This document shows, piece after piece, positions 47,088-56,094 of a DNA stretch of 64,000 nt; positions within the stretch are counted from its first letter, which is position 1, and the number at the start of each line of letters is the position of its first letter. The notes beneath the pieces are model-generated. The model saw only the letters and a program-made list of their open reading frames with translations, did not search any database and was not told where the DNA came from. Source of the stretch: Rhodoferax sp. GW822-FHT02A01 (GTDB lineage: Bacteria > Pseudomonadota > Gammaproteobacteria > Burkholderiales > Burkholderiaceae_C); contig NZ_CP152376.1 of NCBI RefSeq assembly GCF_038784515.1, positions 4,278,001 to 4,342,000 on the forward strand, given 5' to 3'. The translations under genes and the position numbers were made by a program.

Positions 47088-47594
47088 TTACCTGTACGAC
47101 ACGTCCGCGTTGTCACCCTCACCACCGACTTGGCCATCCTTGCCCAGCGACTTGAGATCAAAATCCGCACCGGTATCTTTGAGGGAATAAATATACGCAC
47201 GACCCCATGGATCGAGCGGCACGTCTTTCTGCAAATAGGGTCCTTGCCATTTGGTCTCGTTGGCTGGTTTCACAGTGAGCGCGTTCAACCCCACATTGTT
47301 CGATGGGTAATGCCCGGTATCCAGCCGGAAGGTGTCCAGCGCCTTGGCCAGCGCCTCAATCTGTGCTTTGGCGGCACCCTGCTCGGACTTACCCAGTTGC
47401 GCAAAATACCGTGGCCCCACATACGCTGCCAGCAGCCCGATGATCACCATGACCACCAGCAATTCGAGCAAAGTGAATCCCGCAACCTTTGGGGTTTTTC
47501 TCAAAACTCGAATAGCGTGAGGCTTTGTGTCAACGGTGTTGGAGATGGTGTGCTGCCTCTGAATGTGCAAAGGCCGTGTACGCAAAAGTTTCAT
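47088..47594 (-). CDS. Major pseudopilin, GspG-like
   Basis: 168 residues. A 39-residue leader precedes the prepilin peptidase site G/FTLLELLVVMVIIGLLAAYV, with Glu at +5. The mature part has the GspG pattern: GHYPSNNVGLNAL, GPYLQKDVPLDPWGRAYIY and a Ca-site ending FDLKSLGKDGQVGGEGDNAD. It should polymerise into the pseudopilus of the secretion apparatus encoded to the right. It is on the opposite strand to the other genes and shares a 176-base divergent promoter with them. The unusually long leader is notable. Confidence 0.92.
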   Translation of the reverse strand: MKLLRTRPLHIQRQHTISNTVDTKPHAIRVLRKTPKVAGFTLLELLVVMVIIGLLAAYVGPRYFAQLGKSEQGAAKAQIEALAKALDTFRLDTGHYPSNNVGLNALTVKPANETKWQGPYLQKDVPLDPWGRAYIYSLKDTGADFDLKSLGKDGQVGGEGDNADVSYR

Positions 47595-47770
47595 TCTTTT
47601 AGTGTCGCAGGAACAGGCGACAATGGTAATTCCTCACAACGAGTTTGTAGCCATCTTCTGGCGATCCGTCGCAAATTTTCGTGTGAGGTCCAAATAAATA
47701 CACGTAACCGCTCATACAGGGAACACAGATCAGTGCTTAGCCATTCGCGTCTGCTCGCAAGGTTGCTCCC

Positions 47771-48352
47771 GTGAACCCTGCACATGGGAATGGATGGAAG
47801 AGCAGGCTGCAGCAAGCAGTGTCTAGTGCATTGTTGCTTCGCACCTCACCTCTGAACAGATGGCCTATCCGAGCACACTGGGTCCTTGCAATGGGAGGCG
47901 TGTTGCTCGTGGCAAGTCTTGCCTGGCTGTTGCTCGCACATGTCGCAAGTGACTTGCGAGACTTGAAGCTCCAGCGCACAGCACTTGAAACCAAAATAAA
48001 AGCAGCGTCCAGCGTCACACCCATCCCATTGAAACCTGCCTTTGCGGATACCCTGCCTTCGCTGAATCGAACGGATGACGTCGTGCGTGACATTGGCCGC
48101 TCAGCGCAAGAAGCTGGCGTTCAAATCACGGCCCTTGGGATCGAACCCAGAGCAGCGACGCCCACACAGATTGGCGCTGTGATTTTTAACGTCGCAGCCA
48201 CGGCATCCTATAAGGCCAGCAAGGATTGGTTAAGTCAATTGCTGGGCCGATACCACTCTTTGGCCGTGAACACGCTTTCCCTGCAAGCGATGCCAACGGA
48301 CCCTTCGCGGCAGGACGTACATGTCACTCTGGTCTGGTATGTCAAAGACTAG
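47771..48352 (+). CDS. GspM/PilO-like inner-membrane assembly protein
   Basis: 193 residues from a GTG start. A cytoplasmic N-terminus of about 40 residues, one membrane helix (WVLAMGGVLLVASLAWLLL), then a short coiled coil (LRDLKLQRTALETKI) and a ferredoxin-like periplasmic domain (about 110-193; NVAATASYKASKDWLSQLL). This is the PilO/GspM plan. First gene of the plus-strand secretion operon. Confidence 0.72.
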   Translation: MNPAHGNGWKSRLQQAVSSALLLRTSPLNRWPIRAHWVLAMGGVLLVASLAWLLLAHVASDLRDLKLQRTALETKIKAASSVTPIPLKPAFADTLPSLNRTDDVVRDIGRSAQEAGVQITALGIEPRAATPTQIGAVIFNVAATASYKASKDWLSQLLGRYHSLAVNTLSLQAMPTDPSRQDVHVTLVWYVKD

Positions 48353-48412
48353 GCCGTTGAGACACGGCGGAGCAGTCTCCTGTGCGCCTCGACACGAGAG
48401 GAGCCCTTCGTG

Positions 48413-48958
48413 ATGGCTACCTGGTTCCAGCGTTATCGGCTGGTCATTCTGCTAGGCGCCGCACTCCTGTTGGTCTGGCTCAACTTGAGTGCGCCCGCTC
48501 CCGGCAGTGTCGTGTCACCTACATCCGTCGTGGCCGCGGTGGTGCGGCCAGATTCCGCAAGTCGTGTAAGTGCCCCAGTGTCAGCGGAGGCATTAAGTAC
48601 CGAGCGGCCCGCACTAGAACTCAATGACAAAGACCCGTTTGCTCCAGAACTACCCAAACCGGCACCGCCTCCCGTTGTCCAAAAGCCTGTGCCCGTAGTG
48701 GCGCCGCCTCCACCCCCGCCACCTGAGCCGCCACCCCTGAACATGGTCTACGCTGGTCGCATGACAACGCCTGACGGAACTACCGTGGTGTATATGGCCA
48801 CGGGTGACACCACCGTGGCGCTGACTCCTGGCCTGGATTTGCCCAATGGCTACAAAGTTCTCACCATCTCCGAGCGCGCTGTGGAATTCAGCTACCCGGC
48901 GCTGGGTCGCACTACCCGACTGGATCTGCCACCTGCGCAAAAGTACCAAACCCGATGA
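48413..48958 (+). CDS. GspC/PilP-like linker protein
   Basis: 181 residues from ATG 48413 (GTG 48410 adjacent). One N-terminal membrane helix (LVILLGAALLLVWLNL), a long Pro/Val/Ser linker with a Pro run at about 95-110, and a C-terminal small beta domain (VYAGRMTTPDGTTVVYMA, LPNGYKVLTISERAVEF) of the PilP/GspC HR type that contacts the secretin. The stop overlaps the secretin start (ATGA). Confidence 0.72.
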   Translation: MATWFQRYRLVILLGAALLLVWLNLSAPAPGSVVSPTSVVAAVVRPDSASRVSAPVSAEALSTERPALELNDKDPFAPELPKPAPPPVVQKPVPVVAPPPPPPPEPPPLNMVYAGRMTTPDGTTVVYMATGDTTVALTPGLDLPNGYKVLTISERAVEFSYPALGRTTRLDLPPAQKYQTR

Positions 48959-51408
48959 AACTCCTGCAAGCTTTTGCTCCCCCAAAAACAACCAGCATGG
49001 CGCATGTATCCCGCCCCCATCCTGGTCCCCGGCTACGCAATGCGTTCGTGCGCATCTCTTTGGCTTTTGCTCTGGGTGCTTCCTTGGTTATGGCCGGATG
49101 TGCGGAGCAGCGCTTAAGAGACAGGGCCACCAACGATTTGCATGATGGCAACTACGAGCAGGCGATTCAAACCCTGACCGATGGTCTATCCGATTATCCT
49201 GAGAGCTCCACCCTGCGTGCGGGCCTGAGTTCCGCAAAAAACGAAGCGGTTGCCAGACTGACCAATGAGGCCACGCAACTGCGCAATGCAGGCAAGTTCG
49301 ATGAAGCCGACAAATCCCTGTCTCGCGCCCTGGTCCTCGACCCGCTAAACACCCGGCTCTTGGACCTCAAAGCAGACCTGGTGCTGGCGCGCAAGCAAAA
49401 ATCAGCGCTATCCGAGATATCCGATTTGATCAGCCTTGGCAAGAAAGAACAGGCACTGCGCCGTTTGGATGCCGTGCTACGCGAGTCCCCCCGCCAGCCG
49501 GAGTTGGTGTCCCTGCAAAGACGGCTGCAGCAAGAAATCCGGTTTGAGGCCCCTGCGCAAACGGGTCTGGCAGAGACACGCCCCATCACACTGGACTTCA
49601 AGAATGCTCCCTTGAGCGCCGTGCTGGATGCCATCACCCGTGGCAGTGGCGTGAATTTTGTGCTGGACAAGGATGTGCGACTCGATACGCGGGCCACAGT
49701 CTATTTGCGTGAAGCCCGTGTGGAAGACGCCATTGACCTGGTGGTGGGCGCAAACCAATTGGCCCGCAACATCATCGACGCCAAGACCGTCTTCATCTAC
49801 CCCAACACGCCTGAGAAGAAGCGCGAGCACCAGGAGCAGGTTGTGCGTGTCTTCTATCTTGCCAACAGTCCGGCGCAAAGCACGGCAACGCTGCTGCGTT
49901 CCATGCTGCGCATCAAGGACCCCTTTGTGGACGAGCGCGCCAACATGATTGCCATCAGAGAGGCGCCAGAAGTGGTGGCGCTCGCGGAGCGGCTGGTGGC
50001 TCTGTACGATCTGGCGGAGCCCGAAGTCATGCTCGAAGTGGAAGTGATGGAGGTCAACACCACCATTCTGAACAACCTCGGGCTGGATTTTCCGAACAGC
50101 TTTACCTTTAACCCACTGCCGGAATCGGGTGCTTCAGGCCTGACAGTTAACAGCCTGGGTACGCTCAATGGGGACCGAATCGGGGTGAGCCTGCCCAATC
50201 TGGTTTTGAACTTGCGACGGGAAGTGGGAGACAGCAACATCCTGGCCAATCCCAAGATTCGTGCGCGCAACAAAGAGAAGGCCCGGATTCTGATTGGTGA
50301 CAAGATTCCAATCATCACGTCCACCAGCAGCGCCACTGGCTTTGTAAGTCAAAGCGTGAATTACCAGGAAGTGGGACTCAAACTCGATGTGGAGCCGATT
50401 GTGTCGCCCGACGATGACGTCACGATCAAGGTGGGCCTTGAGGTCAGCAACCTGGGCAGTGCGGTGACCACGTCATCGGGGACTGTTGCCTACCAGATTG
50501 GCACGCGTAACGCCAACACCACCTTGCGCTTGCGTGACGGTGAAACCCAACTGCTGGCAGGCCTCATCAACAAGCAAGACATCTCCAATGCGCACCGCTT
50601 TCCGGGCCTGGGGGATTTGCCCATTGCGGGACGCCTCTTTGCCAGCCAGCGTGATGACAAGTCCCGAACCGAATTGGTACTGGCCATTACCCCGCGCATC
50701 CTCAGGACCGCACCACGACCAGACATTGCGCAGGCGGAGATGTGGGTGGGGAGCGAGCTGGCAAGCAGGTTGATGCTGCCACCCCAACAGCGCAACAGGG
50801 CCGCTAACTTGACAAGCACATCCGCGCCAAAGGTGATCACCAATGACTCGGCTGTTAAACCAACCCAGTTGCCAGCAGGTGGCGCAACGGCCGCTGCAAG
50901 CTCGACACCCAACCCAAACGCAATGACAGGAGCCGCTGCCGGTGCGCCAGGGCCAAGCACCGCAACACCAGTCGACAATGGACCAATCAAGGTGACCTGG
51001 CTCGCACCCGAATCGGTGAAGGCCGGAGACGTCTTCACCGTGAGTCTGCAGTTGGAAAGCGGGGCTCCTATCCGGGGCGTTCCACTGGAGATTGGATTTT
51101 CCGCCACGGACCTTGAGGTGCTGGATGTGACGGAAGGCAGTCTTCTCAAGCAAGATGGGGCAACAACCAGCTTTACCCAGTCGGTGAACATCGGCACTGG
51201 GCGCATTGGAGTGGGGCTGTTGCGCAGTGATTCCACGGGTATTCGTGGCAAGGGATCGGTGGTCGAACTCAAACTGCGCGTGCGCAAGAGCGGCAAGGAT
51301 GGTGGGGGTAGCACTATTGGATTGGATATCACCAGCCTCAAGCCCATGGGTACAGGAGCCCCTGCGGCACTTGGTGAGTTACCCGCCTTGAAGATCCAGG
51401 TGCAGTAG
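48955..51408 (+). CDS. Secretin (GspD-like) with C-terminal cohesin domain
   Basis: 817 residues. Lipoprotein signal with lipobox VMAGC (Cys49, or Cys35 from a second ATG at 48997), so it may target itself to the outer membrane. TPR-like helical N-terminal part (about 50-195). Secretin N0/STN domain near 205-285 (TLDFKNAPLSAVLDAITRGS). Secretin core at about 360-590 (VEVMEVNTTILNNLGLDF, ILIGDKIPIIT, LAGLINKQD, LVLAITPRIL). Ala/Pro/Thr linker, then a cohesin-type beta-sandwich at about 678-810 (VKAGDVFTVSLQLESG). It forms the outer-membrane pore. The TPR and cohesin additions are not part of canonical GspD and may recruit partner proteins. Confidence 0.9.
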   Translation: MKLLQAFAPPKTTSMAHVSRPHPGPRLRNAFVRISLAFALGASLVMAGCAEQRLRDRATNDLHDGNYEQAIQTLTDGLSDYPESSTLRAGLSSAKNEAVARLTNEATQLRNAGKFDEADKSLSRALVLDPLNTRLLDLKADLVLARKQKSALSEISDLISLGKKEQALRRLDAVLRESPRQPELVSLQRRLQQEIRFEAPAQTGLAETRPITLDFKNAPLSAVLDAITRGSGVNFVLDKDVRLDTRATVYLREARVEDAIDLVVGANQLARNIIDAKTVFIYPNTPEKKREHQEQVVRVFYLANSPAQSTATLLRSMLRIKDPFVDERANMIAIREAPEVVALAERLVALYDLAEPEVMLEVEVMEVNTTILNNLGLDFPNSFTFNPLPESGASGLTVNSLGTLNGDRIGVSLPNLVLNLRREVGDSNILANPKIRARNKEKARILIGDKIPIITSTSSATGFVSQSVNYQEVGLKLDVEPIVSPDDDVTIKVGLEVSNLGSAVTTSSGTVAYQIGTRNANTTLRLRDGETQLLAGLINKQDISNAHRFPGLGDLPIAGRLFASQRDDKSRTELVLAITPRILRTAPRPDIAQAEMWVGSELASRLMLPPQQRNRAANLTSTSAPKVITNDSAVKPTQLPAGGATAAASSTPNPNAMTGAAAGAPGPSTATPVDNGPIKVTWLAPESVKAGDVFTVSLQLESGAPIRGVPLEIGFSATDLEVLDVTEGSLLKQDGATTSFTQSVNIGTGRIGVGLLRSDSTGIRGKGSVVELKLRVRKSGKDGGGSTIGLDITSLKPMGTGAPAALGELPALKIQVQ

Positions 51409-51424
51409 CGGGGCAGAGGTTGGA

Positions 51425-51943
51425 ATGATCGCAACGGATGTCATGGGCAGCAGGCATACACACTCTGGCCGTCGCCATTCAAGGGGCTTCACTATGGTGG
51501 AGCTACTGGCGGTGATGGCCATCCTGGGTGTGCTGGCTGCTGCCGTTTTGCCGCTGGGCGAGACGCTGGTAGTCGCCAGAAAAGAGCGTGAACTCAAATC
51601 TGCGTTGCGCGAAATCCGAAGCGCCCTGGACGAATACAAGCGCGTTGTTGGTCAGGACCCCACTGTGGTGGCCGTTGGAAGTTCGGGCTATCCGCCGGAT
51701 TTGCAAACACTGGTCCATGGAACGCCTGATACGCGGCCTCAGTCCAAGGGGCAAATGCTGTACTTCCTGCGCGCCATTCCCCGTGACCCGTTTGCGGACC
51801 CCTCGCTGGCTCCCGAGAAGACCTGGCAGCTACGCTCCTACGCATCCCCGGCAGACAGGCCCGAGCCGGGGGCAGACGTCTATGACGTGCATTCAAAGTC
51901 CACGGCGCGTGCGCTGGACGGGAGTTTTTATGCGCGGTGGTAA
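51425..51943 (+). CDS. Pseudopilin 1 of a tandem set
   Basis: 172 residues. Prepilin site RG/FTMVELLAVMAILGVLAAA with Glu at +5. The mature region follows the GspG-like plan (ALREIRSALDEYKRVVGQ, FLRAIPRDPFADPS) and ends YDVHSKSTARALDGSFYARW. The ending is shared with the next pseudopilin, indicating tandem duplication. The last 14 bases overlap the next gene. Confidence 0.88.
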   Translation: MIATDVMGSRHTHSGRRHSRGFTMVELLAVMAILGVLAAAVLPLGETLVVARKERELKSALREIRSALDEYKRVVGQDPTVVAVGSSGYPPDLQTLVHGTPDTRPQSKGQMLYFLRAIPRDPFADPSLAPEKTWQLRSYASPADRPEPGADVYDVHSKSTARALDGSFYARW

Positions 51944-52415
51944 GTGGATCGTTGGGGTTGGAGCCAATGCCGAGCGGCTGCAATGGGCGCGAGTCAGCAT
52001 CTCCCGAGGCTTTACGCTCATCGAACTGTTGGTTGTGATGGCCGTACTGGCCATTCTTGCCAGCCTGGTTGCCCCACGTTTCATGGACCGTGTGGATACG
52101 GCCCGCGAAGTGGTGCTGCGCCAAAACCTGGTGGGACTGCGCACGGCCATTGACCAGTTTTACCGGGACCAGTCGCGCTACCCCGAGTCGCTGTCTGAGT
52201 TGGTGGACAAACGTTATATCCGGGCCATCCCCGAGGACCCGGTGACCCAGCGCACGGATACCTGGGTGTTGGTGCAGTCCAGGGATGCGCAAGGTAGTTC
52301 TCCGTCTACTGGCGCGCCGGCTACCAATGGCTCGAATGGGTCCAGTGGGATCTACGATGTGCACAGCGGTGCCAGCGGCCATGCGCGTGATGGGAGCGAC
52401 TATGCGCAGTGGTAG
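51930..52415 (+). CDS. Pseudopilin 2 of a tandem set
   Basis: 161 residues from ATG 51930, within the end of pseudopilin 1. Prepilin site RG/FTLIELLVVMAVLAILASL with Glu at +5. The mature part (LRTAIDQFYRDQSRYPESL, YIRAIPEDPVTQRTDTW) parallels pseudopilin 1 and ends YDVHSGASGHARDGSDYAQW. It overlaps the next gene by 14 bases. Confidence 0.88.
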   Translation: MRGGKWIVGVGANAERLQWARVSISRGFTLIELLVVMAVLAILASLVAPRFMDRVDTAREVVLRQNLVGLRTAIDQFYRDQSRYPESLSELVDKRYIRAIPEDPVTQRTDTWVLVQSRDAQGSSPSTGAPATNGSNGSSGIYDVHSGASGHARDGSDYAQW

Positions 52416-52977
52416 AGCAATGTCCATTCGCCCCCCATTGCGTCAGCATGCGCAGCGTGGATTCACCTATTTGGCAGTCCTGGCAGCTTTGACCATGATC
52501 GCCATCGCCAGCACCTCGGTCATGACCTATGTGGCCACGGACGCCAAGCGCGACCGAGAAAACGAACTGCTTCGCATAGGCCAAGAAACGGTACACGCCA
52601 TCGCGCTGTACTACACCGCAACGCCTGGAAGTGTAAAAAAGCTCCCGGCCAATCTGGAAGATCTATTGGAAGACAGGCGCCAAATCGGGATCACGCGGTA
52701 CATGCGCGAAATCTACCCAGACCCCACCACGGGGAAGATGGATTGGGACTTAGTGCGCGACAAGCAAGGGGGTATTCGCGGCATTCGCAGTACCAACGAC
52801 GCGGCACCTTTGCGTGCCGGGGTCGCGGTGCTGGATGCTTGGTCTGTTATGTCTAACGTAACGGGCGGACCGGCAGTACAGATAGCAGCTTCCACGTTGC
52901 AACCCGCCTTGCACTACAGCGATTGGGTATTTGAATACCAGGATGTATCGGTGCAACCAGGGCAGACCGCCAAATGA
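52402..52977 (+). CDS. Pseudopilin 3, atypical (no Glu at +5)
   Basis: 191 residues from ATG 52402, chosen because it reproduces the 14-base overlap seen at the previous junction. The prepilin-like site is RG/FTYLAVLAALTMIAIAS: position +5 is Ala, not Glu, as in tip pseudopilins such as GspK. The mature part (ENELLRIGQETVHAIALYY, RYMREIYPDPTTGKMDWDL) differs from the other two. It probably caps the pseudopilus. The stop overlaps the gspF-like start (ATGA). Confidence 0.82.
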   Translation: MRSGRAMSIRPPLRQHAQRGFTYLAVLAALTMIAIASTSVMTYVATDAKRDRENELLRIGQETVHAIALYYTATPGSVKKLPANLEDLLEDRRQIGITRYMREIYPDPTTGKMDWDLVRDKQGGIRGIRSTNDAAPLRAGVAVLDAWSVMSNVTGGPAVQIAASTLQPALHYSDWVFEYQDVSVQPGQTAK

Positions 52978-54263
52978 GCACGCAAGCAACTGGTGCCACC
53001 ATGCAGTTTCGGGTGCGCTATGTACGCTTGGGCGACGTACAGGTCCGCGACGAATACATGGCCATGGCAAGTGAAGCTGCGTTGCGCCAGAAATTGCAGC
53101 AAGAGGGGTTTACGGTCCTGAGCGTCAAGGCGCAGCAGAGAGGCGCGTCCTGGCTTGGCTGGCTGCGCCCCAAACAAGAAATCAAGCGTGATGCTTATGG
53201 GCTGTTTTGCAAGGAAGTGCGCACCCTTTTGCGCGCAGGCATGACGGTGGTGGAGGCGGTGGATACGCTGAGCGCCAAGGAGCACCTGCGCGATCAATCA
53301 GGGCCAGGCAGCGCCAATGGCGCAGAGACCAAAGTGAGCCTGGCGGGCATGTTGCTTACCCGGCTGCAAAAGGGGTTGTCTTTGTCCACCTCGCTATCCG
53401 AACTGCCTCAAACACCGCCGGTTCTAGTGGCAGCTGTGCGAGCGGGCGAGCGCACCAGCAATCTGGCGGAAGCACTGGATGACTATTTGCGGTTTGATTC
53501 GCTGGTACTGAATCTGCGCAAAAAAATCATTAGTGCGGCCATTTACCCCGCTTTGGTGAGTACGGTCGGGCTAGTGATTTCGGTATTTTTGTTGCTCGTT
53601 GTCATGCCCAATTTCGCTTCCATGTATGAAACCGTTCGCACTGGTGGTGCTGAGGGCACAGGGGTGTCGGGTGGTGCTGCGATTACTGTGGAACTTACCC
53701 ATTTCATCGGAAAGAACCGCACCATGGTAATTGGAGTGCTCCTTGCACTGGCTGCGATGTTGATGGTCTGGGTCAGCAGTGGCCAGGCCAAAGCGAACAT
53801 GATGTCTTTGGCCCGGCGCATTCCCTGGATTCGCCTGCGCGTAGAAGATTTCCAATTGGCCATGATGTACCAGGCACTCACGCTGCTCTTGAAAGGCGGG
53901 TATGCCATGACCGAAGCCATGGAAGTGGCATCCCGATCCGCCTTGTCTGCCCCTTTGAGAGTCGCATTGCAGGAAGTCAAACAGCGCATTGAGCGGGGTG
54001 GTTCGGTATCTCAGGCCCTTGCTGACCATGGTTTATGTGATGAGGTGGGCCGACGCCTGATGGCCGCTGCCGAGCGCAATGGTGAGTTCCATGCAGCAGC
54101 CGATGTGGTCTCGCGCATGCATGGGGAGCGGTTCGAACTCTTTGTGGAGCGCCTCACCCGCATCGCAGAGCCTCTTTTGTTGCTGGCCGTGGCACTCGTG
54201 GTGGGAGGCATCGTGATTCTTATGTACATGCCAGTCTTCGACATGGCCACGCAATTGCTTTGA
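52974..54263 (+). CDS. GspF/PilC-like inner-membrane platform protein
   Basis: 429 residues. Two T2SF domains (first at about 75-210 beginning FCKEVRTLLRAGMTVVEAVD; second at about 285-410 beginning MYQALTLLLKGGYAMTEAME) and three membrane helices, near 200 (LVSTVGLVISVFLLLVVM), 250 (MVIGVLLALAAMLMVWVS) and 400 (LLLAVALVVGGIVILMYMP). An extra roughly 60-residue N-terminal domain (VRDEYMAMASEAALRQKLQQ) is of GspF type. It anchors the assembly ATPase. Confidence 0.93.
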   Translation: MSTQATGATMQFRVRYVRLGDVQVRDEYMAMASEAALRQKLQQEGFTVLSVKAQQRGASWLGWLRPKQEIKRDAYGLFCKEVRTLLRAGMTVVEAVDTLSAKEHLRDQSGPGSANGAETKVSLAGMLLTRLQKGLSLSTSLSELPQTPPVLVAAVRAGERTSNLAEALDDYLRFDSLVLNLRKKIISAAIYPALVSTVGLVISVFLLLVVMPNFASMYETVRTGGAEGTGVSGGAAITVELTHFIGKNRTMVIGVLLALAAMLMVWVSSGQAKANMMSLARRIPWIRLRVEDFQLAMMYQALTLLLKGGYAMTEAMEVASRSALSAPLRVALQEVKQRIERGGSVSQALADHGLCDEVGRRLMAAAERNGEFHAAADVVSRMHGERFELFVERLTRIAEPLLLLAVALVVGGIVILMYMPVFDMATQLL

Positions 54264-54309
54264 AACCTTAAGCGATACATCTGACCAGACCTATTGAGCG
54301 CATACTTCC

Positions 54310-56094
54310 ATGAACACCAACCCAGAAAAGGCCGCAGCAAACGCGAGTCCCTTTGACTTAAAGGCTCAAAGACCAGATGCAGCAAAGGGCGCAAAGTCGA
54401 TCAGTGCATCCGCATTGGGTGCTGCCTTGATCCGTGCACGCAAGCGCTTAAATGCCATTGGTACCGAGGCTCCGCAGAAGCCCGGCAAAGACATACAGGG
54501 TCTGTGGAACCTGCTGCAAGAGGAAATCGCCGCAGAAAGCAAGACTGCGGTCCACGAGCAAGAACTGGCAGCCGTATTGCTGGAGTCCCAGGGAGTCGCA
54601 GTCATTGCAGATGCGCAGTGGGAACAATACCGTATGGGAAAGGAAAACCCACAAGCACCCAGTTACCAGGAAATACATGTGGGAGATTCAACCTATCTGC
54701 TAAGTCCCGACCCCTGGCAAAAGGAGGTTACGACTGCACTGATGCGTAGCGGTACTCCTGGTGTACGCCTGGCACTGGCTCGCGGCCAGCAATGGGCGCA
54801 AGTAACTGAGCAACGGTCGAAGGGCGTGCAGGCGTCCGAGAACGTCGCCATTTCTGAAAATACGGCTGCCGTTAAATCACATTCAGCAATGCCGCAAAAC
54901 GATTCCACGGATGTGGTGCAGTTTGTGGATGACGCTATAGCCCATGCGGTTCGGGAGGGCGCCAGTGATATCCATTTTGAAACGGACAAAGATGGCCTGG
55001 GTATCAAGTTCAGATTGGATGGTGTGATGGCGCCGGGCCCTCGCATGGCGAGCACCCAAAAGGCCGAAGAAGTGGTATCCCGTATCAAGGTGATGGCACA
55101 GCTCGATATCACGGAGCGCAGGCGTCCGCAGGATGGGCGCATTCGCTGGAGTCACACGGGTTTTGTGGAGATGGACTTGCGTGTCTCGGTGATGCCCAGC
55201 ATTTTCGGGGAGGACGTGGTTCTGCGTCTGTTGGACAAGACCCATTTGCAATCGCAAACCGATGGTCAATCAGAGTTGACGCTGCAATCCTTGGGGTTTG
55301 AGGAGCGTTTGGTGGAGGCGTTGCGGGAACTCGCAGAGCGGCCGCACGGCATGTTGCTGATTACTGGCCCCACGGGTTCTGGGAAGACCACCACCGTCTA
55401 TGCAGCACTGTCGGAAGCCAACAATGGCCTTGAGAAGATCGTCACCATTGAAGACCCCGTTGAGTACCAACTCACGGGGGTATTGCAAATTCCGGTCAAT
55501 GAACAAAAGGGGCTGACCTTTGCAACGGGCTTGCGCTCCATATTGCGTCATGACCCGGACAAAATTCTTGTGGGTGAAATCCGGGACCCGGAGACCGCGC
55601 AGATCGCCGTTCAGAGTTCGCTCACCGGCCACATGGTGTTCACCACCGTGCACGCCAATAGTCTTTTTGATGTGCTGGGTCGCTTCCAGCATTTCGGGAT
55701 TGAGCCCTTTGCGCTCGCATCTGCACTGAATGGCGTCGTGGTACAGCGGCTTTTAAGAAAGCTCTGCCCGCATTGCCATGAGTGGCGGGAACCTACTGAG
55801 AAAGAAACCAACAAGCTCAGCAGCCTGGACCTGGAAGTGCCGGATCGTTTGCCGGTGGCAGTAGGCTGCCCGCACTGCAGGCAGTCTGGCTATAAGGGGC
55901 GGTTTGTGACCGCTGAGGTGCATGTGATGACGGATGCGATACGGGAGTTGATTGTGAGCAGGGCTCCCATGGAAAAAATGCGCTTGGCGCTCTATCCCGA
56001 CCAATCACACCGATTGTTGGCGCGTGCCGTCTCTCAGGTAGTGCTTGGCAACACAACGTTGGAGGAGGTCCGCCGTGTGGTCGGTTTGGTCTGA
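54310..56094 (+). CDS. GspE/PilB-like assembly ATPase
   Basis: 594 residues. An N-terminal region of about 190 residues without a clear match is followed by the GspE core: DDAIAHAVREGASDIHFE, Walker A GPTGSGKTTT (about residue 353), Asp box TIEDPVEYQL, Walker B ILVGEIRDPETAQ (about 419), His box THMVFTTVHA-like (GHMVFTTVHANS) and a tetracysteine zinc motif CPHC ... CPHC (about 487 and 520). It powers pseudopilus assembly from the cytoplasm. The unusual N-terminus replaces the standard GspE N1 domain. Confidence 0.94.
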   Translation: MNTNPEKAAANASPFDLKAQRPDAAKGAKSISASALGAALIRARKRLNAIGTEAPQKPGKDIQGLWNLLQEEIAAESKTAVHEQELAAVLLESQGVAVIADAQWEQYRMGKENPQAPSYQEIHVGDSTYLLSPDPWQKEVTTALMRSGTPGVRLALARGQQWAQVTEQRSKGVQASENVAISENTAAVKSHSAMPQNDSTDVVQFVDDAIAHAVREGASDIHFETDKDGLGIKFRLDGVMAPGPRMASTQKAEEVVSRIKVMAQLDITERRRPQDGRIRWSHTGFVEMDLRVSVMPSIFGEDVVLRLLDKTHLQSQTDGQSELTLQSLGFEERLVEALRELAERPHGMLLITGPTGSGKTTTVYAALSEANNGLEKIVTIEDPVEYQLTGVLQIPVNEQKGLTFATGLRSILRHDPDKILVGEIRDPETAQIAVQSSLTGHMVFTTVHANSLFDVLGRFQHFGIEPFALASALNGVVVQRLLRKLCPHCHEWREPTEKETNKLSSLDLEVPDRLPVAVGCPHCRQSGYKGRFVTAEVHVMTDAIRELIVSRAPMEKMRLALYPDQSHRLLARAVSQVVLGNTTLEEVRRVVGLV

